Part shown: positions 24,788-34,180 of the stretch, piece by piece | Layout of the letters: every line of letters starts with the position of its first letter | Numbering within the stretch: the first letter of the stretch is position 1 | Source of the DNA: Parvibaculum sp002684405 | GTDB taxonomy: Bacteria; Pseudomonadota; Alphaproteobacteria; Parvibaculales; Parvibaculaceae | DNA: 64,000 nucleotides | Assembly (NCBI GenBank): GCA_965140395.1 | Contig: OZ223205.1 | Span: forward strand, 248,001-312,000 | Direction: 5' to 3' | Notes under the pieces: model-generated | Databases searched by the model: none | The model's input: only the letters and a program-made list of their open reading frames with translations | What the model was told of the DNA's origin: nothing | Made by a program: the position numbers and the translations under genes

Positions 24788-25921
24788 ATGAGTACGCGCC
24801 AGCGCATCTTCGCCGGGCTTGGCGGCCTGTTCGCCCTTGCCGCCATTGTCTACACCATCCTGTGGTTCACCAGCTTCCGCTACTACGAGAGTACCGATAA
24901 TGCCTATGTGCATGCGGATATCTCGGTGATCTCGCCCAAAGTCTCCGGCTATCTCGCCTCGGTGGACGTGACCGACAACGCCTATGTCCATAAGGGCGAT
25001 GTGCTGGCCACCATCGAGCCGCGCGATTTCGAAATCGCCAAGGCCGAGGCCGAAGCCCAGCTTGAAACCCAGAAATCGGCCATCGCCACCATTGCCGAAC
25101 AGATCAAGGCCGCCAGGGCCGATGCGGAAAGCGCGAAGGCCAATGTCGCCTCCGCCGACGCACAGGCGCTGCGCGCCCGGACCGATTACCGGCGCTACGA
25201 AAAGCTCGCCCGGCAGGACTTCGCCAGCCGCCAGAAGCTCGATTCCGCCAACGCCGACATGAAATCCGCCAACGCCGCACTCGCCGCCGCAAAGGCAAAG
25301 CTCCACGCCGCCACCACGCAGATTGCCGTGTTGAAGGCACAGAAAGTCCAGCAGGAAGCACGGCTGAAGCAGGTTCAGGCCGATCTCGACCAGGTAAACC
25401 GGAACCTCGCCTATACCGTCATCCGCGCGCCGGTGGACGGTGTGATCGGCAACCGCCACATGGATGTCGGCCAGCTCGTGCAGCCCGGCAACCAGCTCGC
25501 CTCCCTCGTGGCGCTGCCGCATGTCTATGTCGATGCGAATTTCAAGGAAACGCAGATCGAGAACATGAAGGTCGGACAGACCGCGACCATCGTCGCCGAT
25601 GCCTGGCCGGATACCGAGATCAAGGGCACCGTCGAAAGCTTCTCGCCCGCCAGCGGCCAAGTCTTCAGCCTGCTGCCCGCCGAGAACGCGACCGGCAATT
25701 TCACCAAGATCGTGCAGCGCGTGCCTGTGCGCATCGCACTGCCCGACGCGAACAAGCTTGCCGGATATCTGCGGCCCGGCCTGTCTGTCACCGTCACCGT
25801 GGACACGCGGACCGGCGACGGCAGCCAAGCCGCCAGTGCAACCGGCAACGCCCCCGCCAACGCAAATGGCGTTTTCGGCACCGCGCCCGAAAAGCATCGC
25901 GCGCTGGCGGAATCCCGCTAG
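24788..25921 (+). CDS. emrA: EmrA/HlyD-type membrane fusion protein
   Basis: The 377-residue periplasmic adaptor has an N-terminal membrane helix (GLGGLFALAAIVYTILWF), the lipoyl halves (DNAYVHADISVISPKVSGYL, and TVIRAPVDGVIGNRHMDVGQLVQPG) and a long alpha-helical hairpin with repeated Ala/Lys/Glu between them. It links the inner-membrane EmrB pump to an outer-membrane channel; no tolC-like gene is present here. ATG 24788 has GAGG upstream. emrB follows after 22 bases. Confidence 0.92.
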   Translation: MSTRQRIFAGLGGLFALAAIVYTILWFTSFRYYESTDNAYVHADISVISPKVSGYLASVDVTDNAYVHKGDVLATIEPRDFEIAKAEAEAQLETQKSAIATIAEQIKAARADAESAKANVASADAQALRARTDYRRYEKLARQDFASRQKLDSANADMKSANAALAAAKAKLHAATTQIAVLKAQKVQQEARLKQVQADLDQVNRNLAYTVIRAPVDGVIGNRHMDVGQLVQPGNQLASLVALPHVYVDANFKETQIENMKVGQTATIVADAWPDTEIKGTVESFSPASGQVFSLLPAENATGNFTKIVQRVPVRIALPDANKLAGYLRPGLSVTVTVDTRTGDGSQAASATGNAPANANGVFGTAPEKHRALAESR

Positions 25922-25943
25922 GCGATGCTGAGGGGAACGCGAC

Positions 25944-27542
25944 ATGACAAGTCTCGACACAACCGATGACGGCGGCGCCGGCGAGTTTTCCGCCCGGCGC
26001 GTGGCGGGCTTCATGTTCATGGTCGTCGGCATGTTCATGGCGATCCTGGACATCCAGATCGTCGCAAGCTCCATCGGCGACATTCAGGCCGGACTTTCCG
26101 CCAGCACCGAAGAAATCAGCTGGGTCCAGACTTCCTATCTGATCGCCGAAGTGGTGATGATCCCGATGTCGGGCTGGCTGTCCCGGCTCCTGTCCACGCG
26201 CTACATCTTCGTGATCTCCGCGGGCGGCTTCACATTCATGAGCCTGCTCTGCGCCACCGCGACCAATATCGAGACGATGATCATCTATCGCGCGCTGCAG
26301 GGCTTTATCGGCGGCGCCATGATCCCGTCGGTCTTCTCCGCCGCCTATGGCAGTGTCTTTCCGCCGGAAAAGCGCGCCAATGTCTCGGTGATGATCGGCC
26401 TTGTCGTGACGCTCGCGCCCACCATCGGCCCGACGCTGGGCGGCTACATCACCGATGCGCTGTCATGGCACTGGCTGTTCCTCATCAATGTCATTCCCGG
26501 CATCGTCGTCGCCACGGCGGTATGGTTCCTCGTCGATCTCGACAAGCCCGATTTCTCGCTCCTGAACAAGATCGACCTGGCGGGCATCGGCCTGATGGCG
26601 CTCTTTCTCGGCTCGCTCGAATATGTGCTGGAGGAAGGGCCCCGCAACGACTGGCTCAATGACAACACCATCTGGTGGTTCAGCGTCGTCTGCGTCATCT
26701 CCGGCGCCTATTTCATCGCCCATGTGCTGACGCGCGACGACCCGATCGTCGACCTCAAGGCCTATCGCAATGCGAATTTCGCCATCGGTTCGCTGCTGAG
26801 CCTCTTCCTCGGCGTCGGTCTTTACGGCCTGACCTATCTCTATCCGCTCTTCCTGTCGGAAGTGCGGGGCCTGAGCGCCAGCCAGATCGGTCAGATCATG
26901 TTCGTGACCGGCATCTGCCAGTTTTTGTCCGCGCCGCTCGCCGGCATTCTGAGTCAGAAGGTCGATATCCGCGTACTGATTTCTATCGGCTTCGGCATGC
27001 TCGCCATTTCCAACTACCAGATGCTCGGCATCACCTGGGAATGGGGCTTCGACCAGCTCTTCTGGCCGCAGGTCATTCGCGGGATCGGCCTCATGTTCTG
27101 CATCGTGCCGGTGAATACGCTGGCGCTCGGCACGCTCTCGCCCGAACAGCTCAAGAATGCGAGCGGCCTTTACAATCTGATGCGCAATCTCGGCGGCGCG
27201 CTCGGCCTTGCCGTCATCAACACGGTGCTGATCAACCGCATCGACCTTCACAAGGACCGGCTGCGCGACTTCTTCGTGCATGGACGCGCCGCGACCGATC
27301 AGGCGCTGGCCGGGCTTCAGGCCCATATCGGCCAGACGCCGGGCATCGACGCCCCGCTTGCGACCGTGAAAGAGCTCTACGGGCTGATGACGCGCGACGC
27401 GACCGTGATGGCCTTCGCTGACTGCTTCTTCGTCCTGACGATCTGCTTTGCCGCCATGCTTCTGACCATGCCGATCTTGAAGAAGCCCGAAATCATCGGT
27501 GGCAGCGGCAGCAGCGGCGGCGGGGATGGCGGCGGCCACTGA
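25944..27542 (+). CDS. emrB: EmrB-type multidrug efflux MFS transporter (DHA2, 14 TM)
   Basis: The 532-residue MFS protein has the DHA2 motif LDIQIVASSIGDIQ in helix 1, WVQTSYLIAEVVMIPMSGWLS, RALQGFIGGAMIPS and the motif C region TLAPTIGPTLGGYI. Fourteen hydrophobic helices can be counted. It should pump hydrophobic compounds by proton antiport with EmrA. The C-terminus is a Gly/Ser-rich tail. Expression is probably controlled by the divergent TetR. Confidence 0.92.
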   Translation: MTSLDTTDDGGAGEFSARRVAGFMFMVVGMFMAILDIQIVASSIGDIQAGLSASTEEISWVQTSYLIAEVVMIPMSGWLSRLLSTRYIFVISAGGFTFMSLLCATATNIETMIIYRALQGFIGGAMIPSVFSAAYGSVFPPEKRANVSVMIGLVVTLAPTIGPTLGGYITDALSWHWLFLINVIPGIVVATAVWFLVDLDKPDFSLLNKIDLAGIGLMALFLGSLEYVLEEGPRNDWLNDNTIWWFSVVCVISGAYFIAHVLTRDDPIVDLKAYRNANFAIGSLLSLFLGVGLYGLTYLYPLFLSEVRGLSASQIGQIMFVTGICQFLSAPLAGILSQKVDIRVLISIGFGMLAISNYQMLGITWEWGFDQLFWPQVIRGIGLMFCIVPVNTLALGTLSPEQLKNASGLYNLMRNLGGALGLAVINTVLINRIDLHKDRLRDFFVHGRAATDQALAGLQAHIGQTPGIDAPLATVKELYGLMTRDATVMAFADCFFVLTICFAAMLLTMPILKKPEIIGGSGSSGGGDGGGH

Positions 27543-27605
27543 CGCCGCAAGGAATTTTGTTCGCACCTCTCCCCACCGTGTCCCCTCCACGGCGGCGCGA
27601 ACAAA

Positions 27606-27636
27606 AAGGGCGGAGCAGCCCGGCTGCTCCGCCCTT
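27606..27636 (-). terminator. Strong bidirectional terminator between emrB and the thiolase gene
   Basis: AAGGGCGGAGCAGCC and GGCTGCTCCGCCCTT are exact 15-bp arms with one central base. On the minus strand the stem is followed by TTTGTT (with the closing TT, a five-T run), 27 bases after the thiolase stop. It can also stop plus-strand emrAB transcripts. Confidence 0.85.
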
Positions 27637-27662
27637 CGACTTTCAGATGACAGCAAACGCGA

Positions 27663-28835
27663 TCAGAGGCGTTCGACGATCGTCACATTGGCAAGCCCGC
27701 CGCCTTCGCACATGGTCTGCAGGCCGTAGCGCTTGTTGTTGTTCTTCAGCGCATAGATCAGCGTCGACATGAGCTTCGTGCCCGACCCGCCCAGCGGATG
27801 GCCGAGCGCGATGGCACCGCCATTGACGTTGAGACGCTCCGGATCGGCGCCCGTCTTCTGCAGCCAGGCCATCGGCACGGAGGCGAAGGCTTCGTTGACT
27901 TCGAAGATGTCGATGTCGTCGATCTTCATGCCCGCGCGCTTCAGCGCCTGCTCGGTGGCCGGGATCGGCGTTTCGAGCATGACGACCGGATCGCCGCCCG
28001 TCACATGCATGTGATGGACACGCGCCAGCGGCGTGAGGTTGTGGCGCTTCAGCGCTTCCTCGCTGACGACCAGCACGCCCGAGGCGCCGTCGCAGATCTG
28101 CGAGGAGGAGGCAGCCGTCAGCGCGCCGCCCTCGACCAGAAGCTTCACACCCTGAATGCCTTCAAGGCTGGCATCGAAGCGGATGCCTTCATCCACCTTG
28201 TGCATTTCCTTGGAGCCGTCTTCCAGCGTCACTTCCACCGGCACGACTTCCTCGTCGAAGGCACCGGCCTGCGTCGCCTTGATGGCCTTCTGGTGGCTCC
28301 CGAAGGAGAACTCGTCGAGTTGATCCTTGGACAGGCCGTATTTCTTCGCGATCATCTCCGCGCCCGCGAACTGCGAGAACTGCACGTTCGGGTATTTCTC
28401 GACGATCTTCGGGCTCATGTAATTGCCGAAGCCGTTCTTGGCCGGAAGCGCGGCGGAAAGACCCATCGGCACGCGCGTCATGCTTTCGACGCCGCCCGCG
28501 AGCACCATGTCCATCGCGCCCGACATCACGGCCTGCGCCGCGAAGTGAAGCGCCTGCTGCGACGACCCGCACTGGCGGTCCACCGAGGTCGCCGGCACAT
28601 GTTCCGGCAGCTTGGAGGCGAGCACCGCGTTACGCGCGATGTTGATCGCCTGTTCGCCGACCTGGCCCACGCAGCCGAAGATCACGTCTTCCACTTCGCC
28701 GCCATCGACACCGGACCGCTCCACGAGCGCATCGATCACCGCGCCGCCGAGATCGGCCGGATGCCAGTCCTTGAGGCGACCGCCCTTGCGGCCACCGGCC
28801 GTGCGCGCAGCTGCTACGATATATGCTTCAGCCAT
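27663..28835 (-). CDS. Acetyl-CoA acyltransferase (thiolase), degradative type
   Basis: The 390-residue thiolase carries the nucleophile Cys in VDRQCGSSQQALHFA, NEAFASVPMAW, the HPLGGSG His loop and the second Cys in TMCEGGGLAN. The DRQCGSSQ form and HPLGGSG loop match the thiolase group used in fatty-acid and steroid side-chain beta-oxidation rather than PhaA. It is divergent from the P450 gene. Chain-length preference cannot be read from the sequence. Confidence 0.9.
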   Translation of the reverse strand: MAEAYIVAAARTAGGRKGGRLKDWHPADLGGAVIDALVERSGVDGGEVEDVIFGCVGQVGEQAINIARNAVLASKLPEHVPATSVDRQCGSSQQALHFAAQAVMSGAMDMVLAGGVESMTRVPMGLSAALPAKNGFGNYMSPKIVEKYPNVQFSQFAGAEMIAKKYGLSKDQLDEFSFGSHQKAIKATQAGAFDEEVVPVEVTLEDGSKEMHKVDEGIRFDASLEGIQGVKLLVEGGALTAASSSQICDGASGVLVVSEEALKRHNLTPLARVHHMHVTGGDPVVMLETPIPATEQALKRAGMKIDDIDIFEVNEAFASVPMAWLQKTGADPERLNVNGGAIALGHPLGGSGTKLMSTLIYALKNNNKRYGLQTMCEGGGLANVTIVERL

Positions 28836-29116
28836 TTCCTCATCTCCTTCGAGTGCTTGGTGACACCGGCAAAGGCCCGCGTCACACCGCCTGTTTCGTC
28901 TGTTTTTACAGGCACTATGCCATTCTTTTCCGCGCCATCTTGTACATGGAATCGCTCTTGTCCAGCCCCGCATGGCTGGCCTATCGTCCTTCCCGGCACT
29001 GAAAAACGCGCCGCAGGGAATTGACGCAACGTAACCGCCGCGCCCATCCGGAATACGAACCGAAACAAAAATCCCGGTCCCGATTGCGGCACGCTGAAGC
29101 CGAGGAAACCCCAGCC

Positions 29117-30385
29117 ATGTTCGAAAATGCAGATCGCAAAACGATCGACAATGCCGTTGCCGATCCGAAGACCTATGCCCATCCGGACCGCTATCACGAG
29201 CTCTTTACCTGGCTCAGGAAGAACGATCCCGTGCGCTGGGTGGAACCGGAGGGATACCGGCCCTTCTGGGTGGTGTCGAAGCATGCCGACATTATGGAAG
29301 TCGAGAGGCAGAACGACATCTTCCTCAACGACCCGCGCCTGACGCTCCAGACCATCGAGACGGAACAGGCGGTGCTCGACTATACCGGTGGCGACCACCA
29401 CATCGTCCGCTCGCTGGTGGACATGGACAATCCGGACCATCGCAACTATCGCGGGCTCACACAGGCATGGTTCATGCCGCCGAACCTCAAAAAGCTCGAA
29501 AGCGATATCGGCGATCTCGCCCGCATGTATGTGGATCGGATGGAGGCCCTCGGCGGCGAATGCGATTTCGTGTCGGAAGTCGCGGTCTGGTACCCCTTGC
29601 GCGTCATCATGACGGTGCTGGGCGTGCCGGCGGAAGACGAAGCCTTCATGCTGAAGCTGACGCAGGAGCTTTTCGGCTCCACCGACCCGGACATGAAGCG
29701 CGACGAGAACACCGACTTCAACAACACGGTCGCCGACTTCTTCAATTACTTCACCGCCATCACCGAAGACCGCCGCAAGAACCCGCGCGACGATGTGGCG
29801 ACCGTCATCGCCAATGCGACCATCGACGGCGAACCCATCGGCCATCTGGAAGCGATGTCCTATTACGTCATCGTCGCCACGGCGGGCCACGACACGACAA
29901 GCTCCTCCACCGCGGGCGGGCTTCATGCGCTGTTGGAAAACCCCGGCGAACTTGCAAAGCTCCGCGCCAACCCCGAGGAGATGCTGCCCAGGGCCGTGGA
30001 CGAATTCATCCGCTGGTCGACGCCCGTGAAGCACTTCTTCCGCACGCCGAACGCGGAATACGAACTCCGTGGGCAGAAGATCAAGCCGGGCGAGAACATG
30101 ATGATGTGCTACTGGTCGGCCAATCGCGACGAGGACGTGTTCGAGGACCCCTTCACCTTCCGCATCGACCGCTCGCCCAACAAGCACGTCGCCTTCGGTT
30201 ATGGCGCGCATCTCTGCCTCGGCCAGCATCTGGCCAAGATGGAAATTCGCTCGCTCTACAAGGAACTGCTGAGCCGGCTCGACCATATCGAACTGGCCGG
30301 CGACCCCGCCTGGGTGCAGGCCTCCTTCGTGAGCGGGCTGAAACGCCTGCCGATCCGCTATTCGATGAAGAAGAAAGCGGCCTGA
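29117..30385 (+). CDS. Cytochrome P450
   Basis: The 422-residue soluble bacterial P450 has the oxygen-activation motif AGHDTT (about residues 256-261), the K-helix ExxR as EFIR (296-299) and the heme loop FGYGAHLCLGQ with the axial Cys near 367. It lacks a membrane anchor and needs external ferredoxin and reductase, not encoded here. Its position between a thiolase and a transporter suggests hydroxylation of a terpenoid, alkyl or steroid-like growth substrate. ATG 29117 is chosen by family length; the frame is open further upstream. Confidence 0.93.
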   Translation: MFENADRKTIDNAVADPKTYAHPDRYHELFTWLRKNDPVRWVEPEGYRPFWVVSKHADIMEVERQNDIFLNDPRLTLQTIETEQAVLDYTGGDHHIVRSLVDMDNPDHRNYRGLTQAWFMPPNLKKLESDIGDLARMYVDRMEALGGECDFVSEVAVWYPLRVIMTVLGVPAEDEAFMLKLTQELFGSTDPDMKRDENTDFNNTVADFFNYFTAITEDRRKNPRDDVATVIANATIDGEPIGHLEAMSYYVIVATAGHDTTSSSTAGGLHALLENPGELAKLRANPEEMLPRAVDEFIRWSTPVKHFFRTPNAEYELRGQKIKPGENMMMCYWSANRDEDVFEDPFTFRIDRSPNKHVAFGYGAHLCLGQHLAKMEIRSLYKELLSRLDHIELAGDPAWVQASFVSGLKRLPIRYSMKKKAA

Positions 30386-30456
30386 CGGCCATACTTGCCT
30401 GAACGCGGGGAGGGCCTATTCTCTCGTCCAATCACGAGAAAGGGCCCTTCCGCGAA

Positions 30457-31779
30457 ATGGCAAAGCAGGACACCACGCTTTCGCAGCAAATCTACGATCT
30501 CGCCATCGGCGAGGACGCCGCGCGCCTCTGCCGCGACATTCCCGAAGCCGCCTGCCACGAACAGCCCCGTAATTTCGTCCGCACCACGCTGTCCCAGGCA
30601 ATGAGCCAGATTTCCGACGGTCTGGTAAACCCCAAGACCGTGCTGCCCTGGCTGCTCGCCGCCATCGGCGCGCCCGCCTTCATGGTGAGCCTGCTGGTGC
30701 CGATCCGCGAGGCGCTGGCGCTCTTCCCGCAATTGATCGTCGGCAGCGTGGTGCGCCATTTCGCCGTCCGCAAATGGTTCTGGGTCGGCGGCGCCATTGC
30801 GCAAGGGCTGGCGGCGCTGGCCATGGCCGCAATCGTGCTGGCCGGTTTCGGCGGCGCCGCCACGGGCTGGGGCATCATCGTGCTCCTCACCCTGCTGAGC
30901 CTCGCCCGCGGGGTGTCCTCCGTCGCCTCCAAGGACACGCTCGGCAAAACCGTCTCCAAAAACCGCCGCGGCCGCGTTTCCGGCTATGCCACGCTGATCG
31001 GCGGCATCGTCACGGCCTGCGTGGGCGCCGCCGTCGCCCTGATACCGGAACTGCGCGAGCGTCAGGACGTCATACTGGCGCTGATCGCAGCGGGCGGCGC
31101 GTTCTGGATCGGGGGCGGTCTCATCTTTGCCGGTGTGGAGGAAGTCCCCGGCGCGACGGAAGGCGGCGTCGGCCTGATGGACAGCCTGAACGAAATGCGC
31201 GGCATCCTTTTCAGGAACCGCGAGTTCCGCCACTTCCTCACCGCGCGCATATTGCTTCTGAGTTCCGCGCTCGCCGCGCCGATTTATGTCTCCATCGCGC
31301 ATGAAGCAACGGGAGGCTCACTGGCGAGCCTTGGCCTGCTGATGGCGGCAACCGGCGTTGCCGGTGCGGTCAGCTCCTCCATCTGGGGCTCGCTCGCCGA
31401 CCGGTCCAGCCGCATGGCCATGGGGCTCGGCTCCGCCATCGCAGGCATCCTTGCCGCCGTCATCGCCTTGCTCTGGATCTTCATGCATTCGGCACTGGCG
31501 CACCCGCTGGTGCTGGTGGCCGCGCTCTTCATCCTCTCCATCGCCCATGCGGGCATCCGCATCGGCCGCAAGACACAGCTCGTGGACATGGCGACCTCGG
31601 AAACCCGCGCGCAATATACCGCGCTCGCCAACACGCTGATGGGGTTCGCACTGCTCGTCTATGGCGCGATACTGGGCGCGATCCTGAGCTTCAGCACGCT
31701 GGCGGCGCTGATCTTCCTGTCCGCCTCCGCGCTGGCCGGAACCGCCCTCTCCTTCGCGCTCAGAAACGTACAGGAATGA
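30457..31779 (+). CDS. MFS transporter
   Basis: The 440-residue protein has a 55-residue polar N-terminus and then about 12 hydrophobic helices, including a RRGRVSGYATLIGGIV segment between helices and SLADRSSRMAMG as the repeated MFS loop. I do not recognise a substrate group. It lies 71 bases after the P450 gene on the same strand and could be cotranscribed with it. It converges on the flavin monooxygenase gene with four bases between stops. Confidence 0.8.
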   Translation: MAKQDTTLSQQIYDLAIGEDAARLCRDIPEAACHEQPRNFVRTTLSQAMSQISDGLVNPKTVLPWLLAAIGAPAFMVSLLVPIREALALFPQLIVGSVVRHFAVRKWFWVGGAIAQGLAALAMAAIVLAGFGGAATGWGIIVLLTLLSLARGVSSVASKDTLGKTVSKNRRGRVSGYATLIGGIVTACVGAAVALIPELRERQDVILALIAAGGAFWIGGGLIFAGVEEVPGATEGGVGLMDSLNEMRGILFRNREFRHFLTARILLLSSALAAPIYVSIAHEATGGSLASLGLLMAATGVAGAVSSSIWGSLADRSSRMAMGLGSAIAGILAAVIALLWIFMHSALAHPLVLVAALFILSIAHAGIRIGRKTQLVDMATSETRAQYTALANTLMGFALLVYGAILGAILSFSTLAALIFLSASALAGTALSFALRNVQE

Positions 31780-31783
31780 ACGG

Positions 31784-33268
31784 TCAGGCCGCCGCCTGCA
31801 TCCCTGCCCGCCCGGTCTTGAGATAGGCCGCCCACGCCGTCAGCAGCGAGGCAGGCTCGCCCGTGCCGAACACATAGCGATCAGGCCGGACCAGCATGGC
31901 CGGCGCATCGCCCATCAGGGCGAGGAAGGGCTCCACGCCCTCTTCCTCATGCTCATCCAGCGCGACGATTTGCATACCGCCCGTGTCGGCCGGTGCATCG
32001 GCGCGTTTCGCCACGACGAGGAAAGGCGACATGCCCAAGGCCCGGTCGGGCCGCTCGCCTGCCTTGCCGATAAGAGCGGGCGCCACCGCGCCCCCGCCCT
32101 CGATCACGCCGGACGCCATCCCCCGCAGGGTCGGCGTCGCATCGAAACGCTCCGCTTCCGGCTTTTGCATCATGCCCGCATCGCGCGCGGCGGCCTCCGC
32201 CTCGTCCTGCGTACAAACGATCCTGCCCATGGAAACCGCCATCTCCGTGATGTCACGCACATGCGGCTCGCGTTCGGGCTGGAAACTGTCGAGCAACGCC
32301 TGATCCGCCTCGCCCTTGATGACGGCGGCGAGCTTCCAGCCGAGATTTGCCGCATCGCGTGCGCCCGAACACAGCCCCTGCCCCATGAAGGGCGGCATCT
32401 GATGCGCGGCATCGCCCGCCAGGATCACATGGCCGTCACGCCAGCGCTCGGCGAAAACGGCGTGGAAGCGATAAACCGCCCGACGCTCCACGCTCAGGCT
32501 CTTCGGATCGGCAAAGGGCGCGATCATCGCGTCGATCGCTTCATCCGTCATCACCTCTTCCGGCGTCTCGCCCTCCAGCAGCATGAACTCCCAGCGATGC
32601 CGCCCCGGCGCCATCGGCATGGAGGTGACCGGCCGCGCCGGATCGCAATGCTGCAGGCCGATGGTGGAAAGCCGCGTGGTGCCGTTTTTCAGCAGCGTGT
32701 CGATGACGAGCCAGGGTTCGTCGAAGCCCATATCGTCGAGACCGATACCGGCAAGACGACGGACCGTGCTCTGCCCGCCATCGCACCCGACGAGATAGCG
32801 CGCGGCGATCTGCGTTTTGCCGTCCGGCCCTTCGATCTCGGCGGTCACGCCGTCGGGAGCGTCCGTATAGCCAACCAGCGACACGCCGAGGCGGACAGAC
32901 GCACTGGGTTCGGCGGAAAGCACCTCGCGCAAGGCGATCTCCAGCGTCGGCTGATGGAACATGGAGGTATAGGGCCAGCCCGTATCGGCAAGCGCGGCCC
33001 GCGGACGGAAGCCCAGCAGCAGCTCGCCCTTTGCATTACGAAATTCATAGGAGGAAAGCGGCTGGCTGTTTCCTGCGACCGCCTCCGCACCGCCTGCGAG
33101 ATCCAGAAGGCGCATCGTCTCATGATCGAGATGCGCGGCGCGCGGCATCGGATAGACCTCATCCGTCTTTTCGACAACCGTCACCTTCACGCCCGAGCGT
33201 GCGAGATAGACGCCCAGCGCAGCACCCACGGGCCCGAGGCCCGCAATCAGAACATCCGTCTTTTCCAT
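31784..33268 (-). CDS. FAD-dependent aromatic monooxygenase, MhpA/UbiH type
   Basis: The 494-residue class A flavoprotein hydroxylase has the N-terminal GLGPVGAALGVYLARSG FAD motif, the middle YLVGCDGGQSTVRRLAGI (DG motif) and the late GDAAHQMPPFMGQGLCSGARDAANLGWKL block typical of 3-(3-hydroxyphenyl)propionate hydroxylase and related ring hydroxylases. In this operon it would add the ortho hydroxyl that prepares a ring for extradiol cleavage. It is last in the operon, 20 bases after the FAH gene. Confidence 0.88.
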   Translation of the reverse strand: MEKTDVLIAGLGPVGAALGVYLARSGVKVTVVEKTDEVYPMPRAAHLDHETMRLLDLAGGAEAVAGNSQPLSSYEFRNAKGELLLGFRPRAALADTGWPYTSMFHQPTLEIALREVLSAEPSASVRLGVSLVGYTDAPDGVTAEIEGPDGKTQIAARYLVGCDGGQSTVRRLAGIGLDDMGFDEPWLVIDTLLKNGTTRLSTIGLQHCDPARPVTSMPMAPGRHRWEFMLLEGETPEEVMTDEAIDAMIAPFADPKSLSVERRAVYRFHAVFAERWRDGHVILAGDAAHQMPPFMGQGLCSGARDAANLGWKLAAVIKGEADQALLDSFQPEREPHVRDITEMAVSMGRIVCTQDEAEAAARDAGMMQKPEAERFDATPTLRGMASGVIEGGGAVAPALIGKAGERPDRALGMSPFLVVAKRADAPADTGGMQIVALDEHEEEGVEPFLALMGDAPAMLVRPDRYVFGTGEPASLLTAWAAYLKTGRAGMQAAA

Positions 33269-33288
33269 CTGCTTCCTCCCGATATCGG

Positions 33289-34161
33289 TCAGCCGATAAT
33301 GGTTTTCTTTTTCTGTGCGACGACCTTGTTCTCGATGGCGCCGAGACCTTCCACCTCGACGCGCACAGCATCGCCTTCCTTGAGGAATTGCGGCGGCTTC
33401 ATCGCCCCGCCCACGCCCGACGACGTGCCGCTGAAGATCACGTCGCCCACATCGAGCGTGAAGGCGGTGCTTAGTTCGACGATCTGGTCGAAGCAGTTGA
33501 AGATGAGGTGCTTGGTGTTGGAGTTCTGGCGCAGCTCGCCATTCACCCAGCACTTGATGTCGAGCGCATGCGGATCGGGCACTTCGTCCGCTGTGGTGAT
33601 CCACGGGCCGATGGGGCCATGCGTGTCGAAGGACTTGCCCATGGTCCAGGCATTTGCGCGCAGCTGCCAGTCGCGCACGCTCACATCGTCGCCCACGAAG
33701 TAGCCTGCAATCACCTCATGCGCACGCTCCTTCGGCACATCCTTGCAGCGCTTGCCGATCACGAAACACATCTCCGCCTCGTAATCGAGCAGCGAGGAAA
33801 CCTCGGGCAGTTCGATGGGCGCGTAGGGCGCATTGATGCAATTGTGCTGCTTGGTGAACCAGATCTGGTGCTTGGGCACTTCCATGCCGGATTCCTTGAC
33901 ATGGTCCATATAGTTGAGCCCGCAGGCGAGCACCTTGCCGGGCCGAAGCACCGGCGCTTCGAGCGTCACATCCGAAAGCGGAATGGTGGCGGCGTCATCG
34001 GCGGCCTTGCGCGCGGCGTCCATCGCCGCGTCGCCGGCTTCCAGAAAACCGATCATCTCCGTCGGCAGGGACGGCGCGGCGGCGGAAAGATCGACGATCG
34101 CGTCGCCCTTGACCACGCCGATGCGCGTTTTGCCCTGATGCGTAAAGGTTGCGAGTTTCAT
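33289..34161 (-). CDS. Fumarylacetoacetate hydrolase family protein
   Basis: The 290-residue protein has the FAH C-terminal domain: LACGLNYMDHVKE, KQHNCINAPYAPIELP, the metal-binding Glu residues in LLDYEAEMCFVIGK, DVSVRDWQLRANAWTMGKSFDTHGPIGPWI and DVIFSGTSSGVG. Family members are hydrolases, isomerases or decarboxylases acting on ring-cleavage products. Placed between an extradiol dioxygenase and a hydroxylase, it probably processes the meta-cleavage product. Confidence 0.9.
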   Translation of the reverse strand: MKLATFTHQGKTRIGVVKGDAIVDLSAAAPSLPTEMIGFLEAGDAAMDAARKAADDAATIPLSDVTLEAPVLRPGKVLACGLNYMDHVKESGMEVPKHQIWFTKQHNCINAPYAPIELPEVSSLLDYEAEMCFVIGKRCKDVPKERAHEVIAGYFVGDDVSVRDWQLRANAWTMGKSFDTHGPIGPWITTADEVPDPHALDIKCWVNGELRQNSNTKHLIFNCFDQIVELSTAFTLDVGDVIFSGTSSGVGGAMKPPQFLKEGDAVRVEVEGLGAIENKVVAQKKKTIIG

Positions 34162-34180
34162 GTCTTTTCCCTGTTTCCTC